From assembly GCA_963695415.1 (NCBI GenBank), contig CAVOGL010000007.1:310001-374000 (forward strand): 64,000 bases of DNA, given 5' to 3'. This DNA is from CAVXWV01 sp963695415. GTDB lineage: Bacteria > Chloroflexota > Anaerolineae > Anaerolineales > UBA4823. Under the pieces are notes generated by a model that worked only from the letters and a program-made list of their open reading frames with translations, had not been told where the DNA came from and did not search any database. The position numbers were made by a program, and so were the translations under genes. Position 1 is the stretch's first letter. Every line of letters starts with the position of its first letter. Below, piece by piece: positions 19,509 to 28,542 of the stretch.

Positions 19509-21002
19509 ATGCCAATTTTTACCCCAGGACGCAGATGGCAGCCGGCATTTGCGCCTTTTAAGAGAGATACTTTTGGAAACCGATCCCTTGCGACGATCGA
19601 AAGATTGGTCAAGGGACCCATGTTTGGCTGCCGCATGTGTGGGAATTGCCTCTTGCAGGAAACTGCATTTATCTGTTCGATGGAATGCCCCAAGGGCATC
19701 CGCAATGGTCCATGTGGAGGTTCAACGGAGGAGAAGTGTTACGTTGATGAGACCAGACCTTGCATTTGGTACGAAATTTATGACCGCTCCTTCAAAATGG
19801 GACGTGAGGAAAAATTGTTGGAAGTTCTCCCGCCTTTGGATTGGGAAAAAGTGGGTACGGAGACATGGGGAGACATTGTACGCCAGGTGCAGAAAGTTGG
19901 GACAAAGAATGTATTCACCGGTCTGATCTCTAAGGACCTGGATGCCCGTCATAATACCTGGGAATCGGTTTTCGAACCTGTGCGCCAGCCTGAGTGGTGG
20001 CAGGGAGATGCCAAATATCATGCTCCAGGTTATACGGAGCCTGTTTCTGAGCTTGAGAGAAGGTTGAAAGCTGGTGAATTTGTTGTCACCGGTGAAGTAG
20101 CACCGCCATTGACCACCGCAACGAAGAAACTAATCAGCAATATCAACCTGGTAAAGCAGTATGTCACCGCGATAAATTTTACAGACAGCCCTTCTGCAAC
20201 CCCCAGGATGTCCAGCTGGGCATGCAGCTCCATCGCGGTACAAAATGGCGCTGAACCGGTAATGCAGATTGCCGCCAGGGATAGAACTCGCACCGGACTT
20301 CAAGGCGAAGCGATTGGCGCAAATGCCCTCGGAATCCGTAACATCCTCTGTTTGTCGGGTGACAGCATGCGTATGGCACCGCAGCCTCGCGGCCGGATGG
20401 ATGTCGTCGATATCGACTCAGTTCAAATGCTGTGGATTTTACGGCGGATGAGGGATGATGGCAAATACCTGGATGGGCGCAGCATGAAATTCCCACCTCA
20501 GTACTTCCTTGGCGCGGCAGCCTCCCCATATGCATCCGAACCAAAATTCCAGGCAATCCGTGAACATAAAAAGGTAAATGCTGGAGCCCAATTCTTTCAA
20601 ACCAACCTGGTCTTCGAAACCGAACACCTGGAAATATGGTTGAATGAGCTGGCAAAGCGCAATATCATGGATTTGGTTTACATTCTGGTCGGCATCACGC
20701 CTCTGAAAAATTTACGCATGGCTGTATACATGAACGATGAAGTCCCCGGTGTCAGGCTGCCTGCTGAAATTTTGAAACGGCTGGAGGATGCGGGAGATGG
20801 TGTCGAAGAAGAAGGCGTGCAGATTTCGTTGGAGCTGATCGAGAAGGTGCGGAAACTGCAAGGAGTTAATGGCATTCACCTGATGGCGGTCGGATGGGAA
20901 GAGATCGTGCCCAGGATCGTGACCGAATTGGGTTTGCTTCCTGCAGACTTCCAACCTCACCCGAATGGTCAGAAACCTGCGTCAGAACCCGTCATGTCAT
21001 AA
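19509..21002 (+). CDS. fused MetV-MetF methylenetetrahydrofolate reductase
   Basis: A 497-residue protein joining two parts that are separate subunits in model acetogens. Residues about 1-130 are the cysteine-rich MetV/MTHFR C-terminal-type domain, with Cys41, 44, 47, 56, 60, 69, 77 and 85 (CRMCGNC, CSMECPKG, NGPCGG). Residues about 180-480 are the flavin-dependent MetF barrel (VVTGEVAPPL, AINFTDSPSATPR, NILCLSGD, GAQFFQTNLVF). It would reduce methylene-THF to methyl-THF, the substrate of AcsE. The last gene of the operon, 91 bases after acsE and followed by a terminator. The electron donor cannot be told; no MetF partner oxidoreductase is adjacent. Confidence 0.88.
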   Translation: MPIFTPGRRWQPAFAPFKRDTFGNRSLATIERLVKGPMFGCRMCGNCLLQETAFICSMECPKGIRNGPCGGSTEEKCYVDETRPCIWYEIYDRSFKMGREEKLLEVLPPLDWEKVGTETWGDIVRQVQKVGTKNVFTGLISKDLDARHNTWESVFEPVRQPEWWQGDAKYHAPGYTEPVSELERRLKAGEFVVTGEVAPPLTTATKKLISNINLVKQYVTAINFTDSPSATPRMSSWACSSIAVQNGAEPVMQIAARDRTRTGLQGEAIGANALGIRNILCLSGDSMRMAPQPRGRMDVVDIDSVQMLWILRRMRDDGKYLDGRSMKFPPQYFLGAAASPYASEPKFQAIREHKKVNAGAQFFQTNLVFETEHLEIWLNELAKRNIMDLVYILVGITPLKNLRMAVYMNDEVPGVRLPAEILKRLEDAGDGVEEEGVQISLELIEKVRKLQGVNGIHLMAVGWEEIVPRIVTELGLLPADFQPHPNGQKPASEPVMS

Positions 21003-21020
21003 GAAAATGCGTCACAAAAA

Positions 21021-21072
21021 CGAAGGCTTCAAGGCGGTCTTATTAGATTAGCTGTGAAGCCTTTGTTTTTTT
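21021..21072 (+). terminator. Rho-independent terminator of the Wood-Ljungdahl operon
   Basis: AAGGCTTCA (21023-21031) pairs perfectly with TGAAGCCTT (21055-21063), followed by TG and a run of T to 21072. The loop is long (23 bases). Confidence 0.8.
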
Positions 21073-21113
21073 TGGATCCAATCAATAACACCTAAAATCA
21101 AGGATGGATTATT

Positions 21114-21980
21114 ATGTCTGATCGAAAGAAAATAAATCTACCGGCATTATTCAAAAAAGTTCAGGAAGGAGAACCGATAACATGGTTAACCTGTTACGAT
21201 TATCCAACTGCTTACCTGCAGGATCAGGCTGGCATCGACATGATCCTGGTGGGGGACAGCCTGGGCATGACAATGCTGGGGTACGAATTTACGCTGCCAG
21301 TAACTATGGAAGACATGATCCGCCATACTCAAGCCGTGCGGCGGGGAGCTCCTAATGTATTTCTTGTTGGCGACATGCCCTACATGAGTTACCAGCCCGG
21401 TATCGAGACAGCCATAAGAAATGCAGGGAGATTCATGGCTGAAGCCAGCTGTGATGCTATCAAGCTTGAAGGCGGAGCAGAGATGGCTGATAGGATTGAA
21501 GCGATCGCCAAAGCTGGCATTCCAGCGATTGGTCACCTTGGACTTACACCCCAAAGCGTCAGCGCTTTAGGCGGGTACCGTGTACAAGGCAAAAGTGCAG
21601 TACAGGCGAAGAAGATAATAGATGATGCGAAAGCTTTAGAAGATGCCGGGGCTTTTGCCATCCTGTTGGAAATGGTCCCGGACCGCGTTTGTAAATTGAT
21701 TACTCGGCGTGCGGAAAAGTGTTTTATCATGAGCCTGGGATCAGGACCTGATGCGCACGGTCAATTATTGATCTATCATGATATGTTTGGACTATACCCG
21801 AGGTTTAAACCTCGCATGGCAAAGGTGTTTGGGAACGCCGGGGAGGTGATCCTAGATGGATTGAAGGGTTATCAGCAAGAAGTGAAAGGCAGGATGTTTC
21901 CACAACCTGAAAATTGGTTTGGCATGAAAGACGAAGATTTCGCAGAACTTGAAAAACTTTTAGGTGAAGAGAATGCCTGA
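21114..21980 (+). CDS. panB: 3-methyl-2-oxobutanoate hydroxymethyltransferase
   Basis: First step of pantothenate synthesis: transfers the hydroxymethyl group of methylene-THF to 2-oxoisovalerate, giving ketopantoate. A 288-residue TIM barrel with MILVGDSLGMTMLGYE, VFLVGDMPYMSY, KLEGGAEM and HLGLTPQSVSALGGYRVQGK, the standard PanB motifs. It uses the same C1 pool as the preceding operon and makes the precursor of CoA, but it lies after the operon terminator. It overlaps the next gene by 8 bases. Confidence 0.95.
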   Translation: MSDRKKINLPALFKKVQEGEPITWLTCYDYPTAYLQDQAGIDMILVGDSLGMTMLGYEFTLPVTMEDMIRHTQAVRRGAPNVFLVGDMPYMSYQPGIETAIRNAGRFMAEASCDAIKLEGGAEMADRIEAIAKAGIPAIGHLGLTPQSVSALGGYRVQGKSAVQAKKIIDDAKALEDAGAFAILLEMVPDRVCKLITRRAEKCFIMSLGSGPDAHGQLLIYHDMFGLYPRFKPRMAKVFGNAGEVILDGLKGYQQEVKGRMFPQPENWFGMKDEDFAELEKLLGEENA

Positions 21981-23241
21981 TATGCGCACAAGATTAAGCA
22001 TCCCTTCTACCCATCTGGATGAGATTAATTCAATCCTCCTGGATGGTACCACGAGGGTGATCACCGATTTGGTGCAAATCGTTCAAAAATACGGAACTCC
22101 AGAAGAAATAAATCGAAAAGCTGCTGAAGCCCAAAAATTACCAAACTTGTTGAGACTCGTCGAAGAAACAAATCCGGGAAATCTGGAAGATTTGGAATGG
22201 CTTGTACATCAAAAAGAGAGGGGTGCCTTCATCAGCATCCAGGAATATAGGGAAGGTGTCCTTGATAAAGAAGCACAAAAAGCCGATTTCAATGATGATT
22301 TCGCAGTAACACTGGAGATCAGCGCCTTACAATACTTTCCCTGGTTGAGGGTGATAGCTCAAAAAGCCATTTCAGAGCGCAAACTTATGCCTGCCAGGTT
22401 TATCCAGGTTCGCAAGATGAAAGAACAGGAAAAAGATGGTGACCTGGCAGCCATTTGTGCAGCCATGCAGATCGTTGGTGCCAGCTTCGTCGAGACACTG
22501 GATACCAAAGGTACAGATGGCTCGAACATTCACCTTGCAGGACCGGAGACGATCACAGGATATTTTGGCGGTATTGGGCAGCCGAACGATTATCCGCTGA
22601 GATGGGCTGATGAATTCCTGTATTACTACACCAATTTCGGCGTCAGACAGGTATTGAACATAAATCCTGGAACTGTGCTGGTTGGTTACTTGTTATATAG
22701 GCTGGGCATCGATATAGAGTTCAAGATCTCCGTTTTCATGGGAAATGACAACCCTTATGCTGGTTTATGGACGTTGATCGGGGCAAAATTATTCAGCCGG
22801 GAGGATGGCACTTCTCCGTTGATAGGATTCAATTGGGGGAATTCCATCAACAATGAAACGATGGAGATCACCGCCCAGGTGCGCAAAGAATTGGGATTCG
22901 AGAAGGTGGTCAGATTCGAGCACCATATCACTGAGACTTATAAGAGCATAGTCCGTCAGCCGTATAACCGCCGATCTGAATTGGTTGAGATCGCTGGCAA
23001 AGTCGCTAATATTTCTGCGAAACATGAAGGCGGTGACCCGGAGACGGATTCGGCGCGCAAACATCCTTCAGACATCCTCGATTATTTCCGGGACAAATCT
23101 GAAGTGATTGCTTCAGGAGAATGGGACTACCTGGAACAGAATTTTGTCGATAAGTTCGACGCCCTAAATCACACTGCCGAGGCGCTGACAAGACAGCACC
23201 TGTCATTTATTGCCGCAGAGAATTTACACAAGCCAGTATAA
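21973..23241 (+). CDS. unidentified conserved-looking protein coupled to panB
   Basis: I do not recognise this 422-residue protein. ATG 21973 is preferred (GTG 21964 is also in frame); it overlaps the panB stop, so translation is probably coupled. It has no signal peptide or membrane segment. Notable parts are LDTKGTDGSNIHLAGPETITGYFGG, a tyrosine-rich DEFLYYYTNFGVRQVLNINPG, EFKISVFMGNDNPYAGLW, FNWGNSINNETMEIT and HHITETYKSIVRQPY. The motif-rich central part suggests an enzyme, possibly barrel-like (inference). Ends 2 bases from the convergent secreted-protein stop. Function unknown. Confidence 0.8.
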   Translation: MPDMRTRLSIPSTHLDEINSILLDGTTRVITDLVQIVQKYGTPEEINRKAAEAQKLPNLLRLVEETNPGNLEDLEWLVHQKERGAFISIQEYREGVLDKEAQKADFNDDFAVTLEISALQYFPWLRVIAQKAISERKLMPARFIQVRKMKEQEKDGDLAAICAAMQIVGASFVETLDTKGTDGSNIHLAGPETITGYFGGIGQPNDYPLRWADEFLYYYTNFGVRQVLNINPGTVLVGYLLYRLGIDIEFKISVFMGNDNPYAGLWTLIGAKLFSREDGTSPLIGFNWGNSINNETMEITAQVRKELGFEKVVRFEHHITETYKSIVRQPYNRRSELVEIAGKVANISAKHEGGDPETDSARKHPSDILDYFRDKSEVIASGEWDYLEQNFVDKFDALNHTAEALTRQHLSFIAAENLHKPV

Positions 23242-23243
23242 GT

Positions 23244-23972
23244 TCACTTAGTTGTGTTGTTATAAAACCAGTTGTAGGCATAATAGCCTGATCCGGAAGT
23301 GCTTTGCAGGCGGATGGCAATCTGGTTCTGACCTTTGAACTTGGCGGGGATCGTGAAAGTAGCTGTGAACGACCCACCACTGCCTGAGGAAATCGTGTCT
23401 GCCACAACTCCGTTGATGCCTTTCGTCCCCATGTAATTCATCAACACTTTGAATGTATCGTTCTTGGGGAAATTATGAGTTGTGACAGTCACATTGTTGT
23501 TGCGCACAACTGCTGTGATCGAAAAAGTGGGAATACCGGTATAAGATCCGCTGCTGTTTCCGGTACCTGACCCATTACCGATTCCTGACCCGCCCGTGGT
23601 GTTGTTATAAAACCAGTTAAAGGAGTAATATCCGGATCCTGTGCTGCTTTGTAAACGTATGGCGATCTTCCGTAGACCGTGGAATTTCGCCGGGATTGCG
23701 AAAGTGGCGGAAAATGAACCTCCTTTGCCTGAAGAGATATTCTGAACATGCACCCCATTTACGCCGCGTGTTCCCATATAATTCATCATGACATCGAAAT
23801 TATCGTTCTTAGGGAAGTTATAGGTGTAAATGGTCACAGTTTGGTCCTTGACCACAGCTGTGATGGAAAATGTGGGGATTTTGTATTCTCTGTTGGCAGC
23901 AAAAACGTTTGACGGGAACAAAAATAATATAAGAATCGTGCATAACAAAACGGAGGTAGCGAGCCTTTTCAT
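23244..23972 (-). CDS. secreted protein with two tandem beta-rich domains
   Basis: 242 residues. The N-terminal signal peptide has a KR start, a hydrophobic core (LLCTILILFLF) and likely cleavage after VFA at residue 25. Two homologous units follow (about 32-126 and 147-242), each starting IPTFSITAVV, containing NFPKND and MNYMGT(R/K)G and ending GYY(S/A)(F/Y)NWFYNNTT. A Gly/Ser/Asn linker joins them. Likely an extracellular beta-sandwich protein; ligand unknown. The close match between the units points to internal duplication. Confidence 0.85.
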   Translation of the reverse strand: MKRLATSVLLCTILILFLFPSNVFAANREYKIPTFSITAVVKDQTVTIYTYNFPKNDNFDVMMNYMGTRGVNGVHVQNISSGKGGSFSATFAIPAKFHGLRKIAIRLQSSTGSGYYSFNWFYNNTTGGSGIGNGSGTGNSSGSYTGIPTFSITAVVRNNNVTVTTHNFPKNDTFKVLMNYMGTKGINGVVADTISSGSGGSFTATFTIPAKFKGQNQIAIRLQSTSGSGYYAYNWFYNNTTK

Positions 23973-24177
23973 GGATATCTCCTAAGGTTAGGTCTGATGC
24001 AACTACTATAATGTACATGAAAAATGTCTGAAAATCAAGGTCAAATTCAAATATTGGCAAATTCAACCATTTGTAGTTTAGTACCTTGGTAAAATAGGTG
24101 ACTGGTCGTCTGCGAAGATTAACACAGCTCTTGAATGAGGGTAAAGTGTTAATGACGCCAACCGATGGAAGACTATT

Positions 24178-26418
24178 ATGGATTTTCAAGATTTAGAAAA
24201 AGTCCTGCCCGATTCTTACTCAACAGTAGATATTGACCTGGTAAAACGCGCCTACGAACGCGCAAGGATTGCGCACATCGACCAGATGAGAGTCTCTGGT
24301 GAACCCTATTTAAACCATTGTATTTCGGTAGCCATTATCCTGGCTGAAATGTATGTTCCCCCGGTTGTGGTGGCGGCAGGTCTTCTACATGATACTGTTG
24401 AGGATACTGGTGTCACCCTTGACGATTTGCGCCAGGAATTCGGGGTTGAAATCGCCAAGCTGGTTGATGGCGTGACAAAACTTTCCCAGCTCCCAAGAGT
24501 TTCGCGGGGTGACCAGAAAATGGAAGAAGAGGGTGAGGAAGATAATCGCCTGGAGTTGGAAAAACGCGGTTTGCTGGATGAAGACGCCCAGGCTGAATTA
24601 CTGCAGAAAAGCAGGAAATACGACCTCGTGTCCGAGACTTTACGCAAAACATTTTTGGCTATGGGGGAAGATGTGCGCGTGGTGTTGATCAAGTTGGCAG
24701 ACAGACTGCACAACATGCGCACATTGGGGCATATGGCGGAAGGAAAAAGGAAACGGATTGCACAGGAGACTCTGGACATTTTCGCTCCCCTGGCAAATCG
24801 TCTTGGTATCTGGCAGATCAAGTGGGAATTGGAGGATCTGGCATTCCGTTATGTCAATCCGGAGAAATTCCGCGAGATAGCCCACCACCTGGCAGAACGG
24901 CGTACAAATCGTGAAAAAGAGATGAACGCCATTAAGGTGAAGCTGGAGAGTCTGCTTGGGCAGAATGGGATTGAAGCTGAAATTTCAGCCAGACCCAAGC
25001 ACATCTACTCAATTTTCCGTAAAATGGAGCGAAAAGGCGTTACTTTCGACCTGGTATATGATGTCCGCGGGGTGAGAATTTTTGTTAAGGATATCCAGGC
25101 GTGTTATGCGACTTTGGGTGTAATCCACACCCAATGGCGCCCAATACCGGGTGAATTCGATGATTACATCGCTGCACCAAAAGACAATTTTTACCAGTCA
25201 TTGCACACATCTGTGGTTTATGACGATGGCAAAAACCTGGAAATTCAGATACGCACTCAGGAAATGCACCAGAGTGCTGAATTTGGTATTGCGGCTCACT
25301 GGCGTTATAAGGAAGGGTCAGCCAGGGATGAAGAATATGAGCGCAGGATCCTGTGGTTCCGTTCGTTGATGGAATGGCGCCAGGATGTCGTCGATGCTGC
25401 AGAATTTGTGGATAGTCTGAAAACAGACATGTTCGAAGACCGCGTGTATGTGTTCACCCCCAGAGGTGACATCATCGACATGCCTGCTGGATCTACTCCG
25501 ATCGATTTTGCCTACCACGTTCACACTGACATCGGGCACCGTTGCAGGGGCGCAAAGATCGATGGGAAACTGGTTTCTTTGGATTACGCGCTGCAAACCG
25601 GTGATAAGGTGGAAATATTAACCGCCAAGCGGGGAGGTCCATCCAGGGATTGGCTGAACCCAAACCTGGGATTGGTCAAGACCCAACGCGCCAAGGCAAA
25701 AATCCGCCAATGGTTTAAACGCCAGGCTCAGGAGCAAAATGCTCATCAGGGAAAGGCACTCTTAGAAAAGGAACTTCGCCGGCTGGGGCTGACTGATGTC
25801 AGCATGGACCGCCTCGCCCGCGAGTTCGAATATCGTAATGTGGATGAATTCTTCATTGCCATCGGCACAGGTGACCTGGGAATATCCAAAGTTGTCAGGT
25901 ATTTGACATTTGGGAAAGATGAAGAAGAAACCTCGTTCACTTTACAGGCAAGATCTGGACAAACTCCAGTAACAGAGGACAGCGTCGCAGTGCTTGGACT
26001 GCGCGGATTGTTGACCAATTTTGCGCGCTGCTGCAATCCGGCACCGGGAGATGAAATCGTTGGATATATTACCCGCGGCCGGGGAGCGACGATTCACCGC
26101 AAGGATTGTCCAAACATATTAAGGGTTGAAGAAAATGATCGCCTGGTGCGTGTAGCCTGGGGAGAGCCCAAGGTTACATATCCGGTTCCGGTCAGGATCA
26201 AGGCATATGATCGCAACGGATTAATGAAGGATGTCTGGAATTTGATCACCGATGAGGGTATAAATATCGCCAAAGTTACCGTAGATACTGAAAAGATCAA
26301 TGAAGCTGTCCTCGACTTGATCCTGGAAGTGCGCGATATCGTACAGTTAAGCCGGGTGTTGGACCGGTTGGAAAACATTCCTAACGTAATGGAAGCGGTC
26401 CGGGTGAGACCCGGATAA
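24178..26418 (+). CDS. rel: bifunctional (p)ppGpp synthetase/hydrolase, RelA/SpoT family
   Basis: Makes and degrades the stringent-response alarmone. Order in the 746 residues: HD hydrolase domain with His47 and HDTVED at 71-76; the KLADRLHNMRT helix; the synthetase domain (RPKHIYSIFRKM, DVRGVRIFV, FDDYIAAPKDNFYQSLHT); TGS (VYVFTPRGDIIDMPAGSTPIDFAYHVHT); a zinc-finger-like CCNPAPGDEI segment; and a C-terminal ACT domain (PVRIKAYDRNGLMKDV). An acidic insert of about 40 residues separates GVTKLSQLPRV from VSETLRKTF in the hydrolase domain. Both active regions look intact. Confidence 0.95.
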   Translation: MDFQDLEKVLPDSYSTVDIDLVKRAYERARIAHIDQMRVSGEPYLNHCISVAIILAEMYVPPVVVAAGLLHDTVEDTGVTLDDLRQEFGVEIAKLVDGVTKLSQLPRVSRGDQKMEEEGEEDNRLELEKRGLLDEDAQAELLQKSRKYDLVSETLRKTFLAMGEDVRVVLIKLADRLHNMRTLGHMAEGKRKRIAQETLDIFAPLANRLGIWQIKWELEDLAFRYVNPEKFREIAHHLAERRTNREKEMNAIKVKLESLLGQNGIEAEISARPKHIYSIFRKMERKGVTFDLVYDVRGVRIFVKDIQACYATLGVIHTQWRPIPGEFDDYIAAPKDNFYQSLHTSVVYDDGKNLEIQIRTQEMHQSAEFGIAAHWRYKEGSARDEEYERRILWFRSLMEWRQDVVDAAEFVDSLKTDMFEDRVYVFTPRGDIIDMPAGSTPIDFAYHVHTDIGHRCRGAKIDGKLVSLDYALQTGDKVEILTAKRGGPSRDWLNPNLGLVKTQRAKAKIRQWFKRQAQEQNAHQGKALLEKELRRLGLTDVSMDRLAREFEYRNVDEFFIAIGTGDLGISKVVRYLTFGKDEEETSFTLQARSGQTPVTEDSVAVLGLRGLLTNFARCCNPAPGDEIVGYITRGRGATIHRKDCPNILRVEENDRLVRVAWGEPKVTYPVPVRIKAYDRNGLMKDVWNLITDEGINIAKVTVDTEKINEAVLDLILEVRDIVQLSRVLDRLENIPNVMEAVRVRPG

Positions 26419-26441
26419 TTTTCCAAGATGGTGTAAAAAAG

Positions 26442-27692
26442 ATGCTCAGTGTTGCTGAAGCGCTAGACCTTTTGTTGCAAAAATTTAGCCCATTACCAGC
26501 TGAAACCGTCTCGATTAACCAGGCTTTGCATCGCATACTGGCGGAGGATGTGGCTTCGATGATTAATCTGCCTTCTTTCACAAATTCAAGCATGGATGGG
26601 TTTGCAGTCAGGTCTGGAGATCTGGTACCTTGTCTAGAAGGCAATACAGTGCGGCTGAGAATCACATGCGATATACCTGCTGGTCATCCAGCCACACAAA
26701 AACTGGTGAATGGTGAAGCGCATAGGATCATGACTGGAGCAATGCTTCCTCCAGGTGCAAACTCAGTTGTTCCGGTCGAATTCACAGACCAGTCCTGGGA
26801 AAGACCAATTGAAGATAATGTTGAGTTTGTCACCATCAGCAAAGCTGTAGGGGCAGGTGATTTTGTGCGCCAAGTAGGGGAAGATGTTGGTGCAGGGGAG
26901 GTTGTATTACGAAGTGGTGACCGCCTGAATTCACAAAAATTGAGCATGTTAGCGATGGTGGGTGTCAGTGAAGTGAAGGTCATCCGCAAACCAAGAATCG
27001 CAGTGTGTTCTTCCGGAGATGAACTGGTTGTCCCTGGTTCCCATCTCGAACCGGGAAAAATCTATGACTCAAACAGTCTGCTGCTAACTTCCCTGGTCAG
27101 CAAGCAGGGCGTTCATGTAGAAAACCTGGGTATCATCCGCGATAATAAATTAGATGTGGAGGCTAAACTCAGCGAGGCGGTAGACCGTGGGGCAGATCTG
27201 ATTATCACCACAGGCGGGGTGAGTGTGGGAGCGTACGATTATATCCGCATGGTTGTTGAAGAGAAAGGATCGCTGGATTTTTGGAAGGTCAACATGCGTC
27301 CCGGGAAACCGTTTGTGTTTGGTCAATTTCGATCGACCCCATTCATTGGGTTACCAGGCAACCCAGTTTCCGCGTACGTGGGTTTCGAGTTGTTCGTCCG
27401 AGAGGCGATTTCAATCATGTCAGGAGCTGGCAGGGTGAAACGCAGCCCGATCCAGGTAATCGTAGATGAGGATATCCAATCCGATGGTCGTGAAAGTTAT
27501 TTGCGGGCGATTGTTTACTCAGAGAAAGGGAAACACCATGCCAGGTTGACTGGTCACCAGGGGTCGGGCAATCTGTTTTCCCTTGTTCGGGCAAATGCTT
27601 TGCTAATTGTCCCATCTGAGGTAAAATCGGTGCGTTCTGGTCAGGACTTGACCGCCTGGCTTTTTGATGATGTTGGTAACGAACATCCATAA
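26442..27692 (+). CDS. moeA: molybdopterin molybdenumtransferase
   Basis: Inserts molybdate into adenylylated molybdopterin in molybdenum-cofactor synthesis. In 416 residues the hallmarks are PSFTNSSMDGFAVRS near the N-terminus, HRIMTGAMLPPGANSVVPVE, the MoCF-binding TTGGVSVGAYDY and MRPGKPFVFG, and GLPGNPVSAYV. Starts 24 bases after rel. Its presence implies molybdo- or tungstoenzymes such as a formate dehydrogenase elsewhere (inference). Confidence 0.94.
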   Translation: MLSVAEALDLLLQKFSPLPAETVSINQALHRILAEDVASMINLPSFTNSSMDGFAVRSGDLVPCLEGNTVRLRITCDIPAGHPATQKLVNGEAHRIMTGAMLPPGANSVVPVEFTDQSWERPIEDNVEFVTISKAVGAGDFVRQVGEDVGAGEVVLRSGDRLNSQKLSMLAMVGVSEVKVIRKPRIAVCSSGDELVVPGSHLEPGKIYDSNSLLLTSLVSKQGVHVENLGIIRDNKLDVEAKLSEAVDRGADLIITTGGVSVGAYDYIRMVVEEKGSLDFWKVNMRPGKPFVFGQFRSTPFIGLPGNPVSAYVGFELFVREAISIMSGAGRVKRSPIQVIVDEDIQSDGRESYLRAIVYSEKGKHHARLTGHQGSGNLFSLVRANALLIVPSEVKSVRSGQDLTAWLFDDVGNEHP

Positions 27693-27723
27693 AAATAAAA
27701 CATCGGTTCTAGAGGAGATTTTT

Positions 27724-27954
27724 ATGCCAAGAATTCGTTGTCACTACCAAGATTGTGTTTTCATCGATGAGGGTTATTGTGGCGCTGCGGGTGTTGAATT
27801 CGACCCCGATATGGGATGTATGACATATTCCAGGATTAATGGTTTGGACAGCGAAGATGATTGGGATGATGAAGATGAAACCCAGGATGATTGGGAAGAA
27901 GTTGATGACGAAGACGATGACGATGATATGTGGCTGGATGAAGACGATTTCTAA
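27724..27954 (+). CDS. DUF1540-like four-cysteine protein with acidic tail
   Basis: 76 residues from ATG 27724, which has AGAGGAG about 8 bases upstream; a longer frame from 27664 overlaps moeA and is not needed. Cys6, Cys11, Cys19 and Cys32 are spaced like DUF1540 metal-binding proteins (IRCHYQDC...YCGAAGVEF...GCMTYS). Residues about 42-76 are almost entirely Asp/Glu with a few Trp. A small zinc- or iron-binding protein is likely; role unknown. Confidence 0.75.
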   Translation: MPRIRCHYQDCVFIDEGYCGAAGVEFDPDMGCMTYSRINGLDSEDDWDDEDETQDDWEEVDDEDDDDDMWLDEDDF

Positions 27955-27969
27955 GTCAGGTTAGACACT

Positions 27970-28542
27970 TTGCCTCTTATCGATCATTTTCACATACTCT
28001 CACCAATCTATGAAAAGGTGATTCCGCTCAGAAACCGAGAAGAGATTATTCATCACACAGCGTTGCCAGTAGATGGGAACCTCCTGGATGCAGGAGGTGG
28101 GACTGGGAGGGTTATAAAAGGGCTGAAAGGTTTAGCAACTAAAATTTATTTGCTAGACCTTTCTTTATCCATGCTGGATCAAGCCGCAGATATCCCCGAG
28201 ATCACAAGGATAAATGCGCATACCGAAGCGTTTCCATTCCCAACCGAATTTTTCGATCGAATCATCATGATTGATGCCCTGCACCATGTTTGCGACCACC
28301 AGGAGACTATAGATGAGATGTGGCGCGTGCTCAAACCAGGTGGGCGTATTGTGATCCAGGAACCGGACTACAACCGCTTCGCGGTTAAGTTGGTTGCTTT
28401 GGCTGAGAAGATTGCCTTGATGAGAAGCCATTTCCTCTCCCCGGAACAAATCAAAGATCTTTTTAGCAAGTTTCAAGCTCATCAAATTGAGGTTATTCAA
28501 AAGGATTTTAATGCTTGGGTGACGGTGGATAAATCGACCTGA
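27970..28542 (+). CDS. class I SAM-dependent methyltransferase
   Basis: A 190-residue Rossmann methyltransferase with SAM motif I LLDAGGGTGR near residue 38, an acidic strand end YLLDLS, IIMIDALHHV, and WRVLKPGGRIVIQEPD, as in UbiE/MenG-like enzymes. The likely start is TTG at 27970. The substrate is not evident; with the prenyl synthase at 4283 quinone methylation is possible but unlinked. Its stop codon abuts the convergent hypE stop with no gap. Confidence 0.82.
   Translation: MPLIDHFHILSPIYEKVIPLRNREEIIHHTALPVDGNLLDAGGGTGRVIKGLKGLATKIYLLDLSLSMLDQAADIPEITRINAHTEAFPFPTEFFDRIIMIDALHHVCDHQETIDEMWRVLKPGGRIVIQEPDYNRFAVKLVALAEKIALMRSHFLSPEQIKDLFSKFQAHQIEVIQKDFNAWVTVDKST

Noticed and set aside
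27664..27723. Longer start for the DUF1540-like protein
   Set aside because: The extension overlaps moeA and lacks a ribosome-binding site, while ATG 27724 has a strong one.
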